From assembly GCA_023387735.1 (NCBI GenBank), contig JAEWHP010000043.1, forward strand, positions 124,001 through 188,000: 64,000 nucleotides of DNA. Direction: 5' to 3'. The position numbers and the translations under genes were made by a program. Source of the stretch: Pseudomonadota bacterium. GTDB lineage: Bacteria > Pseudomonadota > Alphaproteobacteria > Rhizobiales > Xanthobacteraceae. Shown piece by piece: positions 8,499 to 17,148 of this stretch. How positions within the stretch are numbered: position 1 is the first letter of the stretch; each line of letters begins with the position of its first letter. Under the pieces are notes generated by a model that saw nothing but the letters and a program-made list of their open reading frames with translations, was not told the DNA's origin and did no database searches.

Positions 8499-10279
8499 GA
8501 GGACACCTGGGCATCAGCGAGTTTGCGCAGCGTCTCGCCGTCGTGGCGGCGCGCAAACGTCAGGAAAGTTTCTTCGGGCGACGCACGGTGCGCGAGATAG
8601 GCCTTCAGCAGCCGCTCGACCGTCCTCGGCGCGTCCTCCGCCTTGAGGTCGTGATAGACCTCCTGCCCGACATCGGCGTCCGGACCGAAGCCGCCGCCGG
8701 TGAACAGATGATAGCCCTCGACCGGATCGACATCCTCGCCGACATCCACCTTCGCCGCGATCAGGCCGATGTCGCTGATGTAATGCTGCGCGCAGGAATG
8801 ATGGCAACCAGTAACGTGGATATTGAGCGGCCTATCCATATCGACGCGCGGTTCGCACCAGTCACCGATCTCGGCCGCATGGCGCTTGGTATTCGACGCC
8901 GCAAACCGGCATCCGGCGTTGCCGGTGCAGGCAATCAGCCCGGCGCGGATTTGCGAGGCTTCGACAGCGAGGCCGATCTTCTTGATCGCAGCGATCGCAA
9001 GGTTCACGTTCTTGTCGGCCACACCCGGGATCAGCAGGTTCTGCCACACGGTCAACCGGATATCGCCGTCGCCAAGATCCTGCGCGATCCTGGCGAGCCC
9101 GCGCATCTGATCGCAGGTGACTTTTCCGAGCGGCAGCGAGACGCCGATCCAGTTCAATCCCTCCTGCTTCTGCTTGTGCACGCCGATATGCGCCATGCGG
9201 TCGAACGCCGGCCGCGGCAACATTGCCTCCAGCGGCACGCGGGTGAAAGGCTTTCCGAGCCGCTCCTCGACGAGCGCGAGAAACCTGTCGTGTCCCATGC
9301 CATCGAGCACGTACTTCAGCCGGGCCTTGTTGCGGTTGGTGCGGTCGCCGAGATCGATGAAGACACGGACGATGGCGTCCGAAACCTTCGTCGCATCCGC
9401 CGGCTTGACGATGATGTCGCCATACCGGGCAAAATCCCCGTGCCCGGTGATGCCGCCGAGCCCGAGACGAAACCAGACGCCGGGCTCGGCACCAAAGCCG
9501 TCCTTCACTTCCACTGCGGAGAACGCGATGTCGTTGGTGTCTTCCAGCACCGCGATCTTGCCGGCGCCATCGAAGGCGACGTTGAACTTGCGCGGCAGCC
9601 CGTACAGCGAACGATCGTTGAGGATGTGGTAGTGCCACTCGCGCGCATAGTCGCGGGTGTCGAGCAGTTCCTGCGGATCGATCCCGGCCGTCGGCGTGCC
9701 CGTGACGTTGCGGATGTTGTCCGCGCCGGTGCCGCGCGAGCACAGGCCGAGATCCTGGATGCCTTCGATCAGCGCCACCGCGTGCTTCGGCGGAATCTCG
9801 CGCACCTGCAGATTGGCACGCGTGGTGACATGGCAGAACGGCCCGCACAGTTTTTCGATGAGATCGGCGAGGCCAGCAAACTGCCAGTGCTTCATGATCC
9901 CGTTCGGGATCCGCAGCCGGCACATGTAGGAATCCTGCGCCGGCGCGACGTAGAACAGTCCGTAATAGCGCCAGCGGAAATTATCGGCGGGATTTGGGGC
10001 TGCGTTGTCGAGCGCCTGCTGCTTCAGCCGCGGATAGGCATCGAACGGATGCTCGTCGCGCTTGAATTTTTCCTGGTCGGCGAGCTTCTTGCCGGATGCC
10101 GTGACCTTGTCCTGCGCCTTGATATGCGCGGCATCCGGTCCGGTCGGTTCGACATTCGCCTTGCCTGTGCTACCGCCTAAGCCCCGTCCTACCCGGCTGA
10201 TCTGCAGCCCGGCGGTAAAGCCTTCGAGGTAGCGCTTCTGCTCGTCGGTAAAATCGACTGTGAGCGTCTCGATCTTCAT
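8495..10279 (-). CDS. nirA: assimilatory nitrite reductase, siroheme/4Fe-4S
   Basis: A 594-residue nitrite/sulfite reductase hemoprotein with two ferredoxin-like repeats. The siroheme-FeS ligands are seen as C-x5-C (CTGNAGC) and C-x3-C (CHHSC) in the last third. It reduces nitrite to ammonium in the cytoplasm. Context decides for nitrite over sulfite: the nitrate/nitrite regulators nasT-nasS lie directly upstream on the same strand. Its N-terminus (FTDEQKRYLEGFTAGLQ) resembles the N-terminal helix of the downstream reductase. A CAGGAGC box lies about 14 bases before the ATG. Confidence 0.9.
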   Translation of the reverse strand: MKIETLTVDFTDEQKRYLEGFTAGLQISRVGRGLGGSTGKANVEPTGPDAAHIKAQDKVTASGKKLADQEKFKRDEHPFDAYPRLKQQALDNAAPNPADNFRWRYYGLFYVAPAQDSYMCRLRIPNGIMKHWQFAGLADLIEKLCGPFCHVTTRANLQVREIPPKHAVALIEGIQDLGLCSRGTGADNIRNVTGTPTAGIDPQELLDTRDYAREWHYHILNDRSLYGLPRKFNVAFDGAGKIAVLEDTNDIAFSAVEVKDGFGAEPGVWFRLGLGGITGHGDFARYGDIIVKPADATKVSDAIVRVFIDLGDRTNRNKARLKYVLDGMGHDRFLALVEERLGKPFTRVPLEAMLPRPAFDRMAHIGVHKQKQEGLNWIGVSLPLGKVTCDQMRGLARIAQDLGDGDIRLTVWQNLLIPGVADKNVNLAIAAIKKIGLAVEASQIRAGLIACTGNAGCRFAASNTKRHAAEIGDWCEPRVDMDRPLNIHVTGCHHSCAQHYISDIGLIAAKVDVGEDVDPVEGYHLFTGGGFGPDADVGQEVYHDLKAEDAPRTVERLLKAYLAHRASPEETFLTFARRHDGETLRKLADAQVSS

Positions 10280-10390
10280 GGGCGCGACGAAGCTCCTGCG
10301 GCCACGCGTGGTGGCGTCAACGAGGTTTAATGTGACCGCCTGGCACCCGGCATGACCTCGTGGGCCGAGCCTGGAATGAGCGGTCCCGAC

Positions 10391-10404
10391 CAGCTTCGTT
10401 GCTG
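10391..10404 (-). promoter_or_regulatory. candidate NasT (ANTAR) hexaloop hairpin in the nirA leader
   Basis: On the nirA transcript, CAGC-AACGAA-GCTG forms a four-pair stem with a six-base loop. Its first base is A and its fourth is G, the two positions conserved in ANTAR target loops. Flanking TCC/GGGA can extend the stem. ANTAR targets normally have two such hairpins. The first is not convincing here, so this is a candidate only. Confidence 0.4.
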
Positions 10405-10464
10405 CGGAAATCCATCTTGGACGTAGACCAGCAGACGGCTACGGCGGCTGGCTGCACTGCAACA

Positions 10465-10480
10465 TACAAGTTGCGTGCCA
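10465..10480 (-). promoter_or_regulatory. sigma54-like promoter of nirA
   Basis: On the minus strand TGGCACG-CAAC-TTGTA matches the RpoN consensus TGGCACG-N4-TTGCW with correct spacing. The one deviation is T for C in the -12 element. It would start transcription near 10453, leaving a leader of about 175 bases before nirA. NtrC/RpoN control of nirA is known for Bradyrhizobium. Confidence 0.6.
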
Positions 10481-10616
10481 GACCGATTCTGAAAGATTAT
10501 CGTTATGTTTCAGGTGGTTCCGAAGATGAGTTCCAAACTATGAAGCTGGCTTCACAGTTGCTCAGCGGGCATTCCGCTCAAAAAATGAGCGACAGATCAC
10601 CGTGCCCAAGATTTCT

Positions 10617-11783
10617 TCAGGGCCTCCAATGACCGATCTTGAAGGCGGCAAGGTGGCCGGCGATGTCGCCCGGGTCAAAGGCGGGTCCAGCAAAGGCTCC
10701 GATGGCAGTGGATGCGCCTGACGGCGCGTCCTGCCGCCCCATGGCAGCGTCGTAGAGGTCCGGCCGGAATACCCCCATGGCGGTCCGCAGCGCCTCCGGC
10801 CGCATTGCTGTCTGTCCCCACCGCACCATCTGCGCGTAGAGCCAGGCGGCCTGCGCCGGATCAGGCCGGGCCGCGCCCTCGCGCCCGACCAGGAGATAGC
10901 GGCCGCTCTCGCGCCGCTGGCCGTCTGGCGAAACCTTCAGCCGGCCATCGAGGGTGCGCTGGATTACCTCGGCGCCGACGCCGATCCGGTCCGGCCGCGC
11001 CAGGACATGCGCGGTCTCTGCGCGGTTGCCTGGATCCTCGATGAATTCGGCGGCGTGGGATGCCGCCCGGATCAAGGCCGCCAGCACCTCCGGGTTCTTT
11101 TCCGACCAGCTTTGCCGGACGGCGAGAACCTTTTCTGCCGCCCGCACCAGGATGTCGGAGACGAAGTGCAGGATGTGGCCGACGCCGAGATCGACCGCGA
11201 CCGAATTCCAGGGCGCGCCGACGCAGAACGCATCGACATGGCCATTGGCGAGGCTGTCCACCATGTAGGGCGGCGGCAGCACCACCAGGCGCACGTCCTC
11301 ATCGGGATCGACCCCACCTGCCGCCATCCAGAACCGGAGCTGGTAATTGTGGGTGGAGAACGGAAACGTCATCCCGAAGGTCAGGGGTTCGGCACCGCTC
11401 TTGCGCCTGTTGGCAACGACGCGCGCCAGGGCCTGTGCCGTCGCCATGGGATCGATGGCATTGCCCTCGAGCTCGGCCATGATCTCGGCATGAAGCGCCG
11501 GCGATACCGTGATCGCGTTGCCGTTCAGGCCGAGATTGAACGGCGCCACGATCGGCACCTTGACGTGTCCGAGTCCGAGGCTTGAGGCAATCGCCACCGG
11601 CGCCAGCAGATGCGCGGCGTCGAACATGCCGATGTTGAGCTTGTCGCGAACGTTCGACCACGACACTTCCCGCACCAGCGTGACGTCGAGCCCTTCGGCC
11701 TTCGCAAACCCCTTGTCGACGGCGATGATGAGTGCGGCGGCGTCGACCAGCGGAATGAAGCCGATATGCAGCGGTGTACTCAT
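10617..11783 (-). CDS. nasS: nitrate/nitrite sensor NasS
   Basis: A 388-residue NrtA/CmpA-like solute-binding fold (MSTPLHIGFIPLVDAAALI...). There is no signal peptide, which marks it as the cytoplasmic sensor rather than a transport component. In the known NasST system, NasS holds NasT inactive until nitrate or nitrite binds. The start overlaps the nasT stop by four bases, so the pair is made in step. The gene is followed by the nirA leader, 337 bp long. Confidence 0.92.
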   Translation of the reverse strand: MSTPLHIGFIPLVDAAALIIAVDKGFAKAEGLDVTLVREVSWSNVRDKLNIGMFDAAHLLAPVAIASSLGLGHVKVPIVAPFNLGLNGNAITVSPALHAEIMAELEGNAIDPMATAQALARVVANRRKSGAEPLTFGMTFPFSTHNYQLRFWMAAGGVDPDEDVRLVVLPPPYMVDSLANGHVDAFCVGAPWNSVAVDLGVGHILHFVSDILVRAAEKVLAVRQSWSEKNPEVLAALIRAASHAAEFIEDPGNRAETAHVLARPDRIGVGAEVIQRTLDGRLKVSPDGQRRESGRYLLVGREGAARPDPAQAAWLYAQMVRWGQTAMRPEALRTAMGVFRPDLYDAAMGRQDAPSGASTAIGAFAGPAFDPGDIAGHLAAFKIGHWRP

Positions 11784-12370
11784 TTCAGCAGCTCCGAGGC
11801 GGTCAGGATCGACTGCGCGATCTCGCCGATCTTCTTCTTTTCGCGCATCGCCGTGGAGCGCATCAGGACATAGGCCTCTTCTTCGGTGAGGCCCTTCACC
11901 TTCATCAGGATTCCCTTGGCGCGGTCGATCACCTTGCGTTCCTCGAGCGCCGATTTGGTGCGATCGAGTTCATCCTGCAGTTTTGCGAAGGCGTTGAAGC
12001 GGGAGATACAGAGGTCGAGGATCGGCTTGATCCGCTCTTTCTTCAGCCCGTCGACGATATAGGCGGAAACGCCGGCCTCGACGGAGGCCTGGATCGAGGC
12101 CGCGTCGCTCTGGTCGACGAACATGGCAATCGGCCGCCGCACCGCGCGGCTGACCTGGAACATCTGTTCCAGCACGTCGCGGCTGGGGTTTTCGAGATCG
12201 ATCAGGATCACATCGGGATCCAGCGCGTAGATCCGCGCCAGCAGGCTCTGCATCTCGCTGATATGCACGACGCCGGTAAAACCGGCCTCCCGCAATCCCT
12301 CCTCCAGGATCGCGGCCCGGATCGGGCTTTCGTCGACAATGACGATTTTCGGCGACGATTCAGCGCTCAT
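11780..12370 (-). CDS. nasT: ANTAR-domain antiterminator NasT
   Basis: A 196-residue response-regulator-like protein. A receiver domain (KIVIVDES near residue 8, phosphorylation-region DVILIDLENPS near 57) is followed by an ANTAR RNA-binding domain (KVIDRAKGILMKVKGLTEEEAYVLMRSTAMREKKK..., residues about 136-190; shown only in part). When freed by NasS it binds leader RNA hairpins and prevents termination. The expected target is the nirA leader about 1.3 kb downstream. Confidence 0.93.
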   Translation of the reverse strand: MSAESSPKIVIVDESPIRAAILEEGLREAGFTGVVHISEMQSLLARIYALDPDVILIDLENPSRDVLEQMFQVSRAVRRPIAMFVDQSDAASIQASVEAGVSAYIVDGLKKERIKPILDLCISRFNAFAKLQDELDRTKSALEERKVIDRAKGILMKVKGLTEEEAYVLMRSTAMREKKKIGEIAQSILTASELLK

Positions 12371-12483
12371 CGATCAACTCTTGGCCCGGCGGGGCATCCA
12401 TAGCACGGAAGACCGCCGCGCAAAGCCTTGTAATTGTGGGCAATTGGGACTAGTTCGTGCCGATCAATCAGGCAGATTTAGAC

Positions 12484-13809
12484 ATGCAACAGGCCGCCGC
12501 GCCCAAAGTCAGCTTTGTTTCGCTCGGGTGCCCCAAGGCGCTGGTCGATTCCGAGCGCATCATCACGCGGCTGCGCGCCGAGGGCTATGAGCTGGCGCGC
12601 AAGCATGACGGCGCCGACATCGTCATCGTCAACACCTGCGGCTTCCTCGACAGCGCCAAGCAGGAATCTCTGGGGGCGATCGGCGAGGCGATGGCCGAGA
12701 ACGGCAAGGTGATCGTGACCGGCTGCATGGGCGCTGAGCCCGAGCAGATCGAAGCGGCCTATCCCGGCGTGTTGTCCATCACGGGTCCGCAGCAATATGA
12801 GAGCGTGCTCGAGGCCGTGCACCGGGCGCTGCCGCCCGTCCACAATCCGCACCTCGATCTGGTGCCGCCGCAGGGCGTCAAGCTGACGCCGCGGCACTAC
12901 GCGTATTTGAAGATTTCCGAAGGCTGCAACAACCGCTGCAGCTTCTGCATCATTCCGAAGCTGCGCGGCGATTTGGTCTCGCGCCCGGCCAATGACGTGC
13001 TGCGCGAGGCAGAAAAGCTCGTTGCTGCCGGCGTCAAGGAATTGCTGGTCATTTCTCAGGACACTTCGGCCTACGGCGTCGATATCAAATATGCCGACAG
13101 CCCTTGGAAGGACCGTCAGGTCCGCGCGAAATTCTTCGACCTTGCGAAAGAACTCGGCGACCTCGGCGCATGGGTGCGATTGCAGTATGTCTACCCCTAC
13201 CCGCATGTCGACGAGGTCATCGGCCTGATGACCGAGGGCAAGATCCTGCCCTATCTCGATATCCCGTTTCAGCATGCGAGCCCGGAAGTGCTGAAGGCGA
13301 TGAAGCGCCCCGCCGCGCAGGAAAAGACGCTGGCGCGGATCAAGGCGTGGCGCGAGCAATGCCCCGACCTGACGCTGCGCTCGACCTTCATCGTCGGCTT
13401 CCCCGGCGAAACCGATTCCGATTTTGCCTATCTGCTCGACTGGCTGGAAGAAGCCGAGATCGATCGTCTCGGTTGCTTCAAATACGAGCCGGTAGCGGGC
13501 GCGCCTTCCAACGCGATCGGCAATGTCGTGCCTGACGAGATCAAGCAGGAACGCTGGAATGCGCTGATGGCGCGGCAGCAGAAGATCTCGGCACGCCGCC
13601 TCAAGCGCAAGGTTGGTACCCGGCAGCAGATCATCATCGACGAGGTCGGGCCAACGGTTGCGAAGGGTCGTTCAAAGGCCGACGCACCGCAGATCGACGG
13701 CTCGGTCTACCTCTCCAGCCGCCGGCCGCTCAAGGTCGGCGAAATCGTCACCGCGAAGATCGAGCGCGCCGATCAGTATGACCTGCACGGCAGCGTCTCG
13801 GGGTTCTGA
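12484..13809 (+). CDS. rimO: ribosomal protein S12 methylthiotransferase RimO
   Basis: A 441-residue radical-SAM methylthiotransferase that modifies an Asp of ribosomal protein S12. The N-terminal cluster cysteines are C16, C52 and C81 and the radical-SAM motif is C148-x3-C152-x2-C155. A TRAM domain lies at the C-terminus (IIIDEVGPTVAKGRSKADAP...). The ATG at 12484 gives the N-terminus I remember from the Bradyrhizobium protein; a GTG at 12457 would add nine residues. It is divergent from nasT. Confidence 0.95.
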   Translation: MQQAAAPKVSFVSLGCPKALVDSERIITRLRAEGYELARKHDGADIVIVNTCGFLDSAKQESLGAIGEAMAENGKVIVTGCMGAEPEQIEAAYPGVLSITGPQQYESVLEAVHRALPPVHNPHLDLVPPQGVKLTPRHYAYLKISEGCNNRCSFCIIPKLRGDLVSRPANDVLREAEKLVAAGVKELLVISQDTSAYGVDIKYADSPWKDRQVRAKFFDLAKELGDLGAWVRLQYVYPYPHVDEVIGLMTEGKILPYLDIPFQHASPEVLKAMKRPAAQEKTLARIKAWREQCPDLTLRSTFIVGFPGETDSDFAYLLDWLEEAEIDRLGCFKYEPVAGAPSNAIGNVVPDEIKQERWNALMARQQKISARRLKRKVGTRQQIIIDEVGPTVAKGRSKADAPQIDGSVYLSSRRPLKVGEIVTAKIERADQYDLHGSVSGF

Positions 13810-13822
13810 CGACCTGCGCCGC

Positions 13823-13852
13823 TTGACACGGCCTGCCATCAGGCTGTATGGC
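13823..13852 (+). promoter_or_regulatory. sigma70-like promoter before the candidate leader peptide
   Basis: TTGACA at 13823-13828, an 18-base spacer and TATGGC at 13847-13852. The expected start point, 13859-13860, lies at the ATG of the arginine-rich frame, which would make that message leaderless. Confidence 0.45.
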
Positions 13853-13860
13853 CCTGCGCC

Positions 13861-13950
13861 ATGAAACTGAACCGGACCATCCGCCGCGCCTGCCTGCGTC
13901 GTCGCTCCCGCGACGATGATGGGGCGCGCCATGTCCGACGACAACGCTGA
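13861..13950 (+). CDS. candidate arginine-rich attenuation leader peptide
   Basis: A 29-codon frame in which 11 residues are Arg, in clusters (positions 8-9, 13-15 and 26-27; also 5, 17, 23 and 29). It starts at the predicted transcription start of the TTGACA promoter, ends 27 bp before a strong hairpin (13977-14006), and is followed by an argD-type gene. TCGTCGC-TCCC-GCGACGA within codons 13-19 can form a pausing hairpin. This layout matches leaderless attenuator peptides such as rhizobial TrpL. Arg-rich frames occur by chance in GC-rich DNA, so confidence is limited. Confidence 0.4.
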   Translation: MKLNRTIRRACLRRRSRDDDGARHVRRQR

Positions 13951-13976
13951 TCAGCTAGTTTCAGCCGAGTTTTCGA

Positions 13977-14006
13977 GAAGGCCGCACCCTCAAAAGTGCG
14001 GCCTTC
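13977..14006 (+). terminator. strong hairpin upstream of argD, possible attenuator
   Basis: GAAGGCCGCAC, loop CCTCAAAA, GTGCGGCCTTC: an 11-bp perfect stem followed by TTGCGTTT. It lies 170 bp after rimO and 46 bp before the argD ATG. It may end the rimO transcript, or act as an attenuator for argD together with the arginine-rich frame. Confidence 0.65.
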
Positions 14007-14051
14007 TTGCGTTTCGGCCTGCCCCTTCACCAAAACCCAGAGGAGATCGAC

Positions 14052-15248
14052 ATGACCCATGCTGCCCATCCGTTCGCCGCGCTGATGAACATCACCGCCC
14101 GCCCGCAGGCCGTGTTCGTTCGCGGCGAAGGCGCCTATCTCTGGGATGATTCCGGCAAGCGCTATCTCGATTTCATGCAGGGCTGGGCCGTCAACTGCCT
14201 CGGCCATTCGCCGCCGGTTGTCGCGGAAGCGCTTGCAGCGCAGGCGAAGCTTTTGCTGACGCCGAGCCCCGCGTTCTACAACGGTCCCAGCCTGAAGCTG
14301 GCGCAAGCGCTGGTCGAAAAGAGCTGCTTCGATCAGGTGTTCTTCGCCAATTCCGGCGCGGAAGCCAATGAAGGCGCCATCAAGCTCGCGCGCAAGTACG
14401 GCACGAAACACAAGAACGGTGCGTTCGAGATCATCACCTTCGAAGGCGGCTTTCACGGCCGCACGCTCGCGACCATGTCGGCCTCGGGAAAGAAGGCGTT
14501 CGAACCGCTGTTCGAGCCCAAAGTTTCCGGCTTCAAGAAGGCCAAGCTCAACGACCTCGATTCAGTGAAGGCGCTGATCTCGGACAACACGGTCGCCGTG
14601 ATGCTGGAGCCGATTCAGGGCGAAGCCGGCGTTTGGCCCGCGACCGATCAGTTCCTCGTGGAGTTGCGCGCGCTCACCGAAGAGCACGGCCTGCTGCTGA
14701 TCGTCGACGAGATTCAGACCGGCATGGGCCGCACCGGCAAGCTGTTTCATTACGAGCATGCGGGGATCGAGCCCGACATCATGACGCTCGGCAAGGGCAT
14801 CGGCGGCGGCGTGCCGCTGGCGGCGCTGCTGGCGACCGACCATGCGTCGTGCTTCGAACACGGCGACCAGGGCGGCACCTTCAACGGCAATCCGCTGATG
14901 TGCGCGGCCGGTCTTGCGGTGCTCGATCATGTCAGCCAGCCGCAATTCCTGAAAGCGGCCACCGACGCCGGCCTGTTTCTGGAGAGCGAACTGCAAAAGC
15001 TGTCCGCGCGGCACGGCCTCGGCGAAGTGCGTGGCCGGGGCCTGCTGCTGGCGCTGGACCTGAAGCTACCGATCGGCGCCGCGATCGTGGCCGAGGCGCT
15101 TGCGGACGGCGTCCTCATCAACTCGCCGCAGCCGGACGCGCTGCGCTTCATGCCGGCGCTCAACGTGACGCGGGAGGAGATTTCGCTGATGATCGATTGC
15201 CTCGACGCGATTCTGGTCAAGGCCGGTGCGGCGAGGAGAGTGGCGTAG
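14052..15248 (+). CDS. argD: acetylornithine transaminase family, class III PLP aminotransferase
   Basis: A 398-residue ArgD-type enzyme that moves an amino group between N-acetylornithine and 2-oxoglutarate (arginine biosynthesis); such enzymes also act on succinyl-diaminopimelate. NSGAEANEGAIKLAR, GGFHGRTLATM, VDEIQTGMGRTG and the PLP lysine in TLGKGIGGG are present. AGGAGA six bases before the ATG at 14052 fixes the start. No argF follows, so this may be a second ArgD beside a canonical argD-argF operon elsewhere. The upstream leader and hairpin may regulate it. Confidence 0.88.
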   Translation: MTHAAHPFAALMNITARPQAVFVRGEGAYLWDDSGKRYLDFMQGWAVNCLGHSPPVVAEALAAQAKLLLTPSPAFYNGPSLKLAQALVEKSCFDQVFFANSGAEANEGAIKLARKYGTKHKNGAFEIITFEGGFHGRTLATMSASGKKAFEPLFEPKVSGFKKAKLNDLDSVKALISDNTVAVMLEPIQGEAGVWPATDQFLVELRALTEEHGLLLIVDEIQTGMGRTGKLFHYEHAGIEPDIMTLGKGIGGGVPLAALLATDHASCFEHGDQGGTFNGNPLMCAAGLAVLDHVSQPQFLKAATDAGLFLESELQKLSARHGLGEVRGRGLLLALDLKLPIGAAIVAEALADGVLINSPQPDALRFMPALNVTREEISLMIDCLDAILVKAGAARRVA

Positions 15249-15259
15249 TCGTTTGTCGT

Positions 15260-15342
15260 CGTCATTCCGGGATGGTGCGCCAGCACCAGACCCGGAATCT
15301 CGAGATTCCGGGTTCGATGCTTCGCATCGCCCCGGAATGACG
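15260..15342. repeat. palindromic intergenic repeat, family 1, copy A
   Basis: An 83-bp imperfect palindrome beginning CGTCATTCCGG and ending CCGGAATGACG, with an inner CCCGGAATCTCGAGATTCCGGG. It lies between argD and a convergent gene. A related copy lies at 62423-62502. It is typical of the multicopy palindromes of Bradyrhizobiaceae. Confidence 0.85.
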
Positions 15343-15351
15343 GGGGATAAC

Positions 15352-16326
15352 TCACGGCCTTAAAATAGCAGCCCCCGTGGTCGCCCTGCTCTCCAACTCG
15401 GTATGCGCCTTGGCGGCATCCTTCAGCGCATAGGCGTGGTTGATCGGCACGTGCAGCTTGCCGTTGATCACGGCGGCGAACAGCGTGTCGGCGCCTTCGA
15501 GCAGTTCCTTGCGAGTGGAGACATAGTCGTTGAGCTTTGGCCGTGTCGCGAACAGCGAGCCGTGATTGTTGAGTTCGGCGAGCGCGAATGGCGGCACGGG
15601 GCCGGAGGCGTTGCCAAAGCTCACGAACAGGCCGCGCGGCCGCAGGCACGACAGCGAGCCCGGGAACGTGGTCTTGCCGACGCCGTCGTAGACCACGTCG
15701 CAGAGTTCGTTGCGGCTGATCTGCTTCACCCGCGTCACGAAATCTTCCTCGTTATAGAGGATGACGTGGTCGCAGCCATTGGCGAGCGCGAGGTCGGCTT
15801 TTGCCTTGGAGCCGACGGTACCGATCACGCGGGCGCCGAGCGCCCTCGCCCATTGGCAGGCCAGGAGACCGATGCCGCCGGCGGCGGCGTGGATCAATAC
15901 GCGGTGGCCGGGCTCGACCTTGAAGGTCTTGTGCAGCAGGTACCAGACGGTAAGCCCCTTGAGCATCAGGACGGCGCCCTGCTCGTAGGTGATGTGATCG
16001 GGCAGCTTGACCAGCTTGTCCGCCGGGATCACCCGTTCGCCGGCATAGCCGCCGAGGTTGAAATAATAGGCGACGCGATCGCCGGGGTGAAAATTGGTCA
16101 CGCCCGGGCCGACGGCCAGGACCTCGCCCGCGGCTTCGTTGCCGGCGATGAACGGCAGTTCCGGCGCTTTGTAGAGGCCGGTGCGGAAGTAGACATCGAT
16201 GAAGTTCAGGCCGACGGCATGCTGGCGGATGCGAACCTCGCCCGGACCCGGCGCCGGCACGTCCACGCTCTCATACACCAGGGCTTCCGGACCCCCCACC
16301 TTGTGCACGCGCACAGCCTTGGTCAT
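15352..16326 (-). CDS. NADPH:quinone oxidoreductase, zeta-crystallin family
   Basis: A 324-residue MDR-superfamily protein of usual Qor length. The N-terminal GroES-like half carries AGNEAAGEVLAVGPGV; the nucleotide fold carries HAAAGGIGLLACQWA near residue 147. The zinc-binding cysteines of alcohol dehydrogenases are absent, as expected for Qor. The start at 16326 has GGGAGAAACC upstream. It probably reduces quinones one electron at a time, in the cytoplasm. Confidence 0.9.
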   Translation of the reverse strand: MTKAVRVHKVGGPEALVYESVDVPAPGPGEVRIRQHAVGLNFIDVYFRTGLYKAPELPFIAGNEAAGEVLAVGPGVTNFHPGDRVAYYFNLGGYAGERVIPADKLVKLPDHITYEQGAVLMLKGLTVWYLLHKTFKVEPGHRVLIHAAAGGIGLLACQWARALGARVIGTVGSKAKADLALANGCDHVILYNEEDFVTRVKQISRNELCDVVYDGVGKTTFPGSLSCLRPRGLFVSFGNASGPVPPFALAELNNHGSLFATRPKLNDYVSTRKELLEGADTLFAAVINGKLHVPINHAYALKDAAKAHTELESRATTGAAILRP

Positions 16327-16422
16327 GACGGTTTCTCCCTCGGGGTTTCCTGAAGCACCCACCTTGCAGGCGAAACCAAGGCTATCGCCGCAGCCTTGTC
16401 AACTCGTCCGGCCCAAACCGGG

Positions 16423-17148
16423 CTACCTCGCAGCCTTCCGGCGGTTGCGCCGGGCGAGCACATTGAACAGTTCAACCGCCGCCGCGAACAGCATGGCAAA
16501 GTAGATGTAGCCGCGCGGAATGTGGAATTTGAATCCGTCCGCCACCAGCGCCACCCCGATCAGCACCAGGAACGCCAGCGCCAGCATCTTGGTGGTCGGA
16601 TGCTCCGCGACGAACCGGGAAACCGGCCCTGACGACACGTACATGACGATACAGGCGATCACGACGGCTGCGACCATGATCTCGATATCCTGCGCCATGC
16701 CGATCGCGGTGATGATCGAATCCAGCGAGAACACCAGATCGACGACGATGATCTGCAGGATCACCCAGAAAAACGCGTTGGCCTTCGGCTGTTCGTCGTT
16801 CTCCGCCTCGCGCGCTTCCACCTCGCCGTGAATTTCATGAACAGCCTTTGCGATGAGGAACATGCCGCCGCCGATCAGGATGATATCGCGCCATGAAAAG
16901 GCGAAATCCCTCAACGTGATCACGGGCTGGGTCAGGCCGATAAGCCACACCAGCACGCTGAGCAGCATGATGCGGAATACCAGCGCCAGCGCTAACCCGA
17001 TCTGCCGTGCCTTCTTCGCCTGCCGCTCCGGGAGGCGCGAGACGATCACCGAGATGAAGATGACGTTGTCGATGCCGAGCACGATTTCGAGCGCCGTCAA
17101 AGTCAGCAGCGCTGCCCAGGCTTCCGGGCTGGTCAATAATTCCATCAT
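16423..17148 (-). CDS. TerC family integral membrane protein
   Basis: A 241-residue protein with about seven membrane helices. The TerC signatures EIVLGIDNVIF (residues 21-31) and VDLVFSLDSIITA (about 136-148) carry the acidic residues typical of this metal-transport-related family. Members of this branch are linked to manganese export or metal loading of exported proteins. The start overlaps the pcs stop as ATGA, so the two are coupled. Confidence 0.9.
   Translation of the reverse strand: MMELLTSPEAWAALLTLTALEIVLGIDNVIFISVIVSRLPERQAKKARQIGLALALVFRIMLLSVLVWLIGLTQPVITLRDFAFSWRDIILIGGGMFLIAKAVHEIHGEVEAREAENDEQPKANAFFWVILQIIVVDLVFSLDSIITAIGMAQDIEIMVAAVVIACIVMYVSSGPVSRFVAEHPTTKMLALAFLVLIGVALVADGFKFHIPRGYIYFAMLFAAAVELFNVLARRNRRKAAR

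Noticed and set aside
10405..10453. First hexaloop hairpin of an ANTAR pair in the nirA leader
   Set aside because: Candidates such as TCC-AAGAT-GGA have a five-base loop or mismatched stems and lack the A1/G4 pattern.
10575..10591. CGCTCA-AAAAA-TGAGCG inverted repeat 26 bp after nasS as a terminator
   Set aside because: The T or A run is in the loop, and no T-run follows the stem on either strand.
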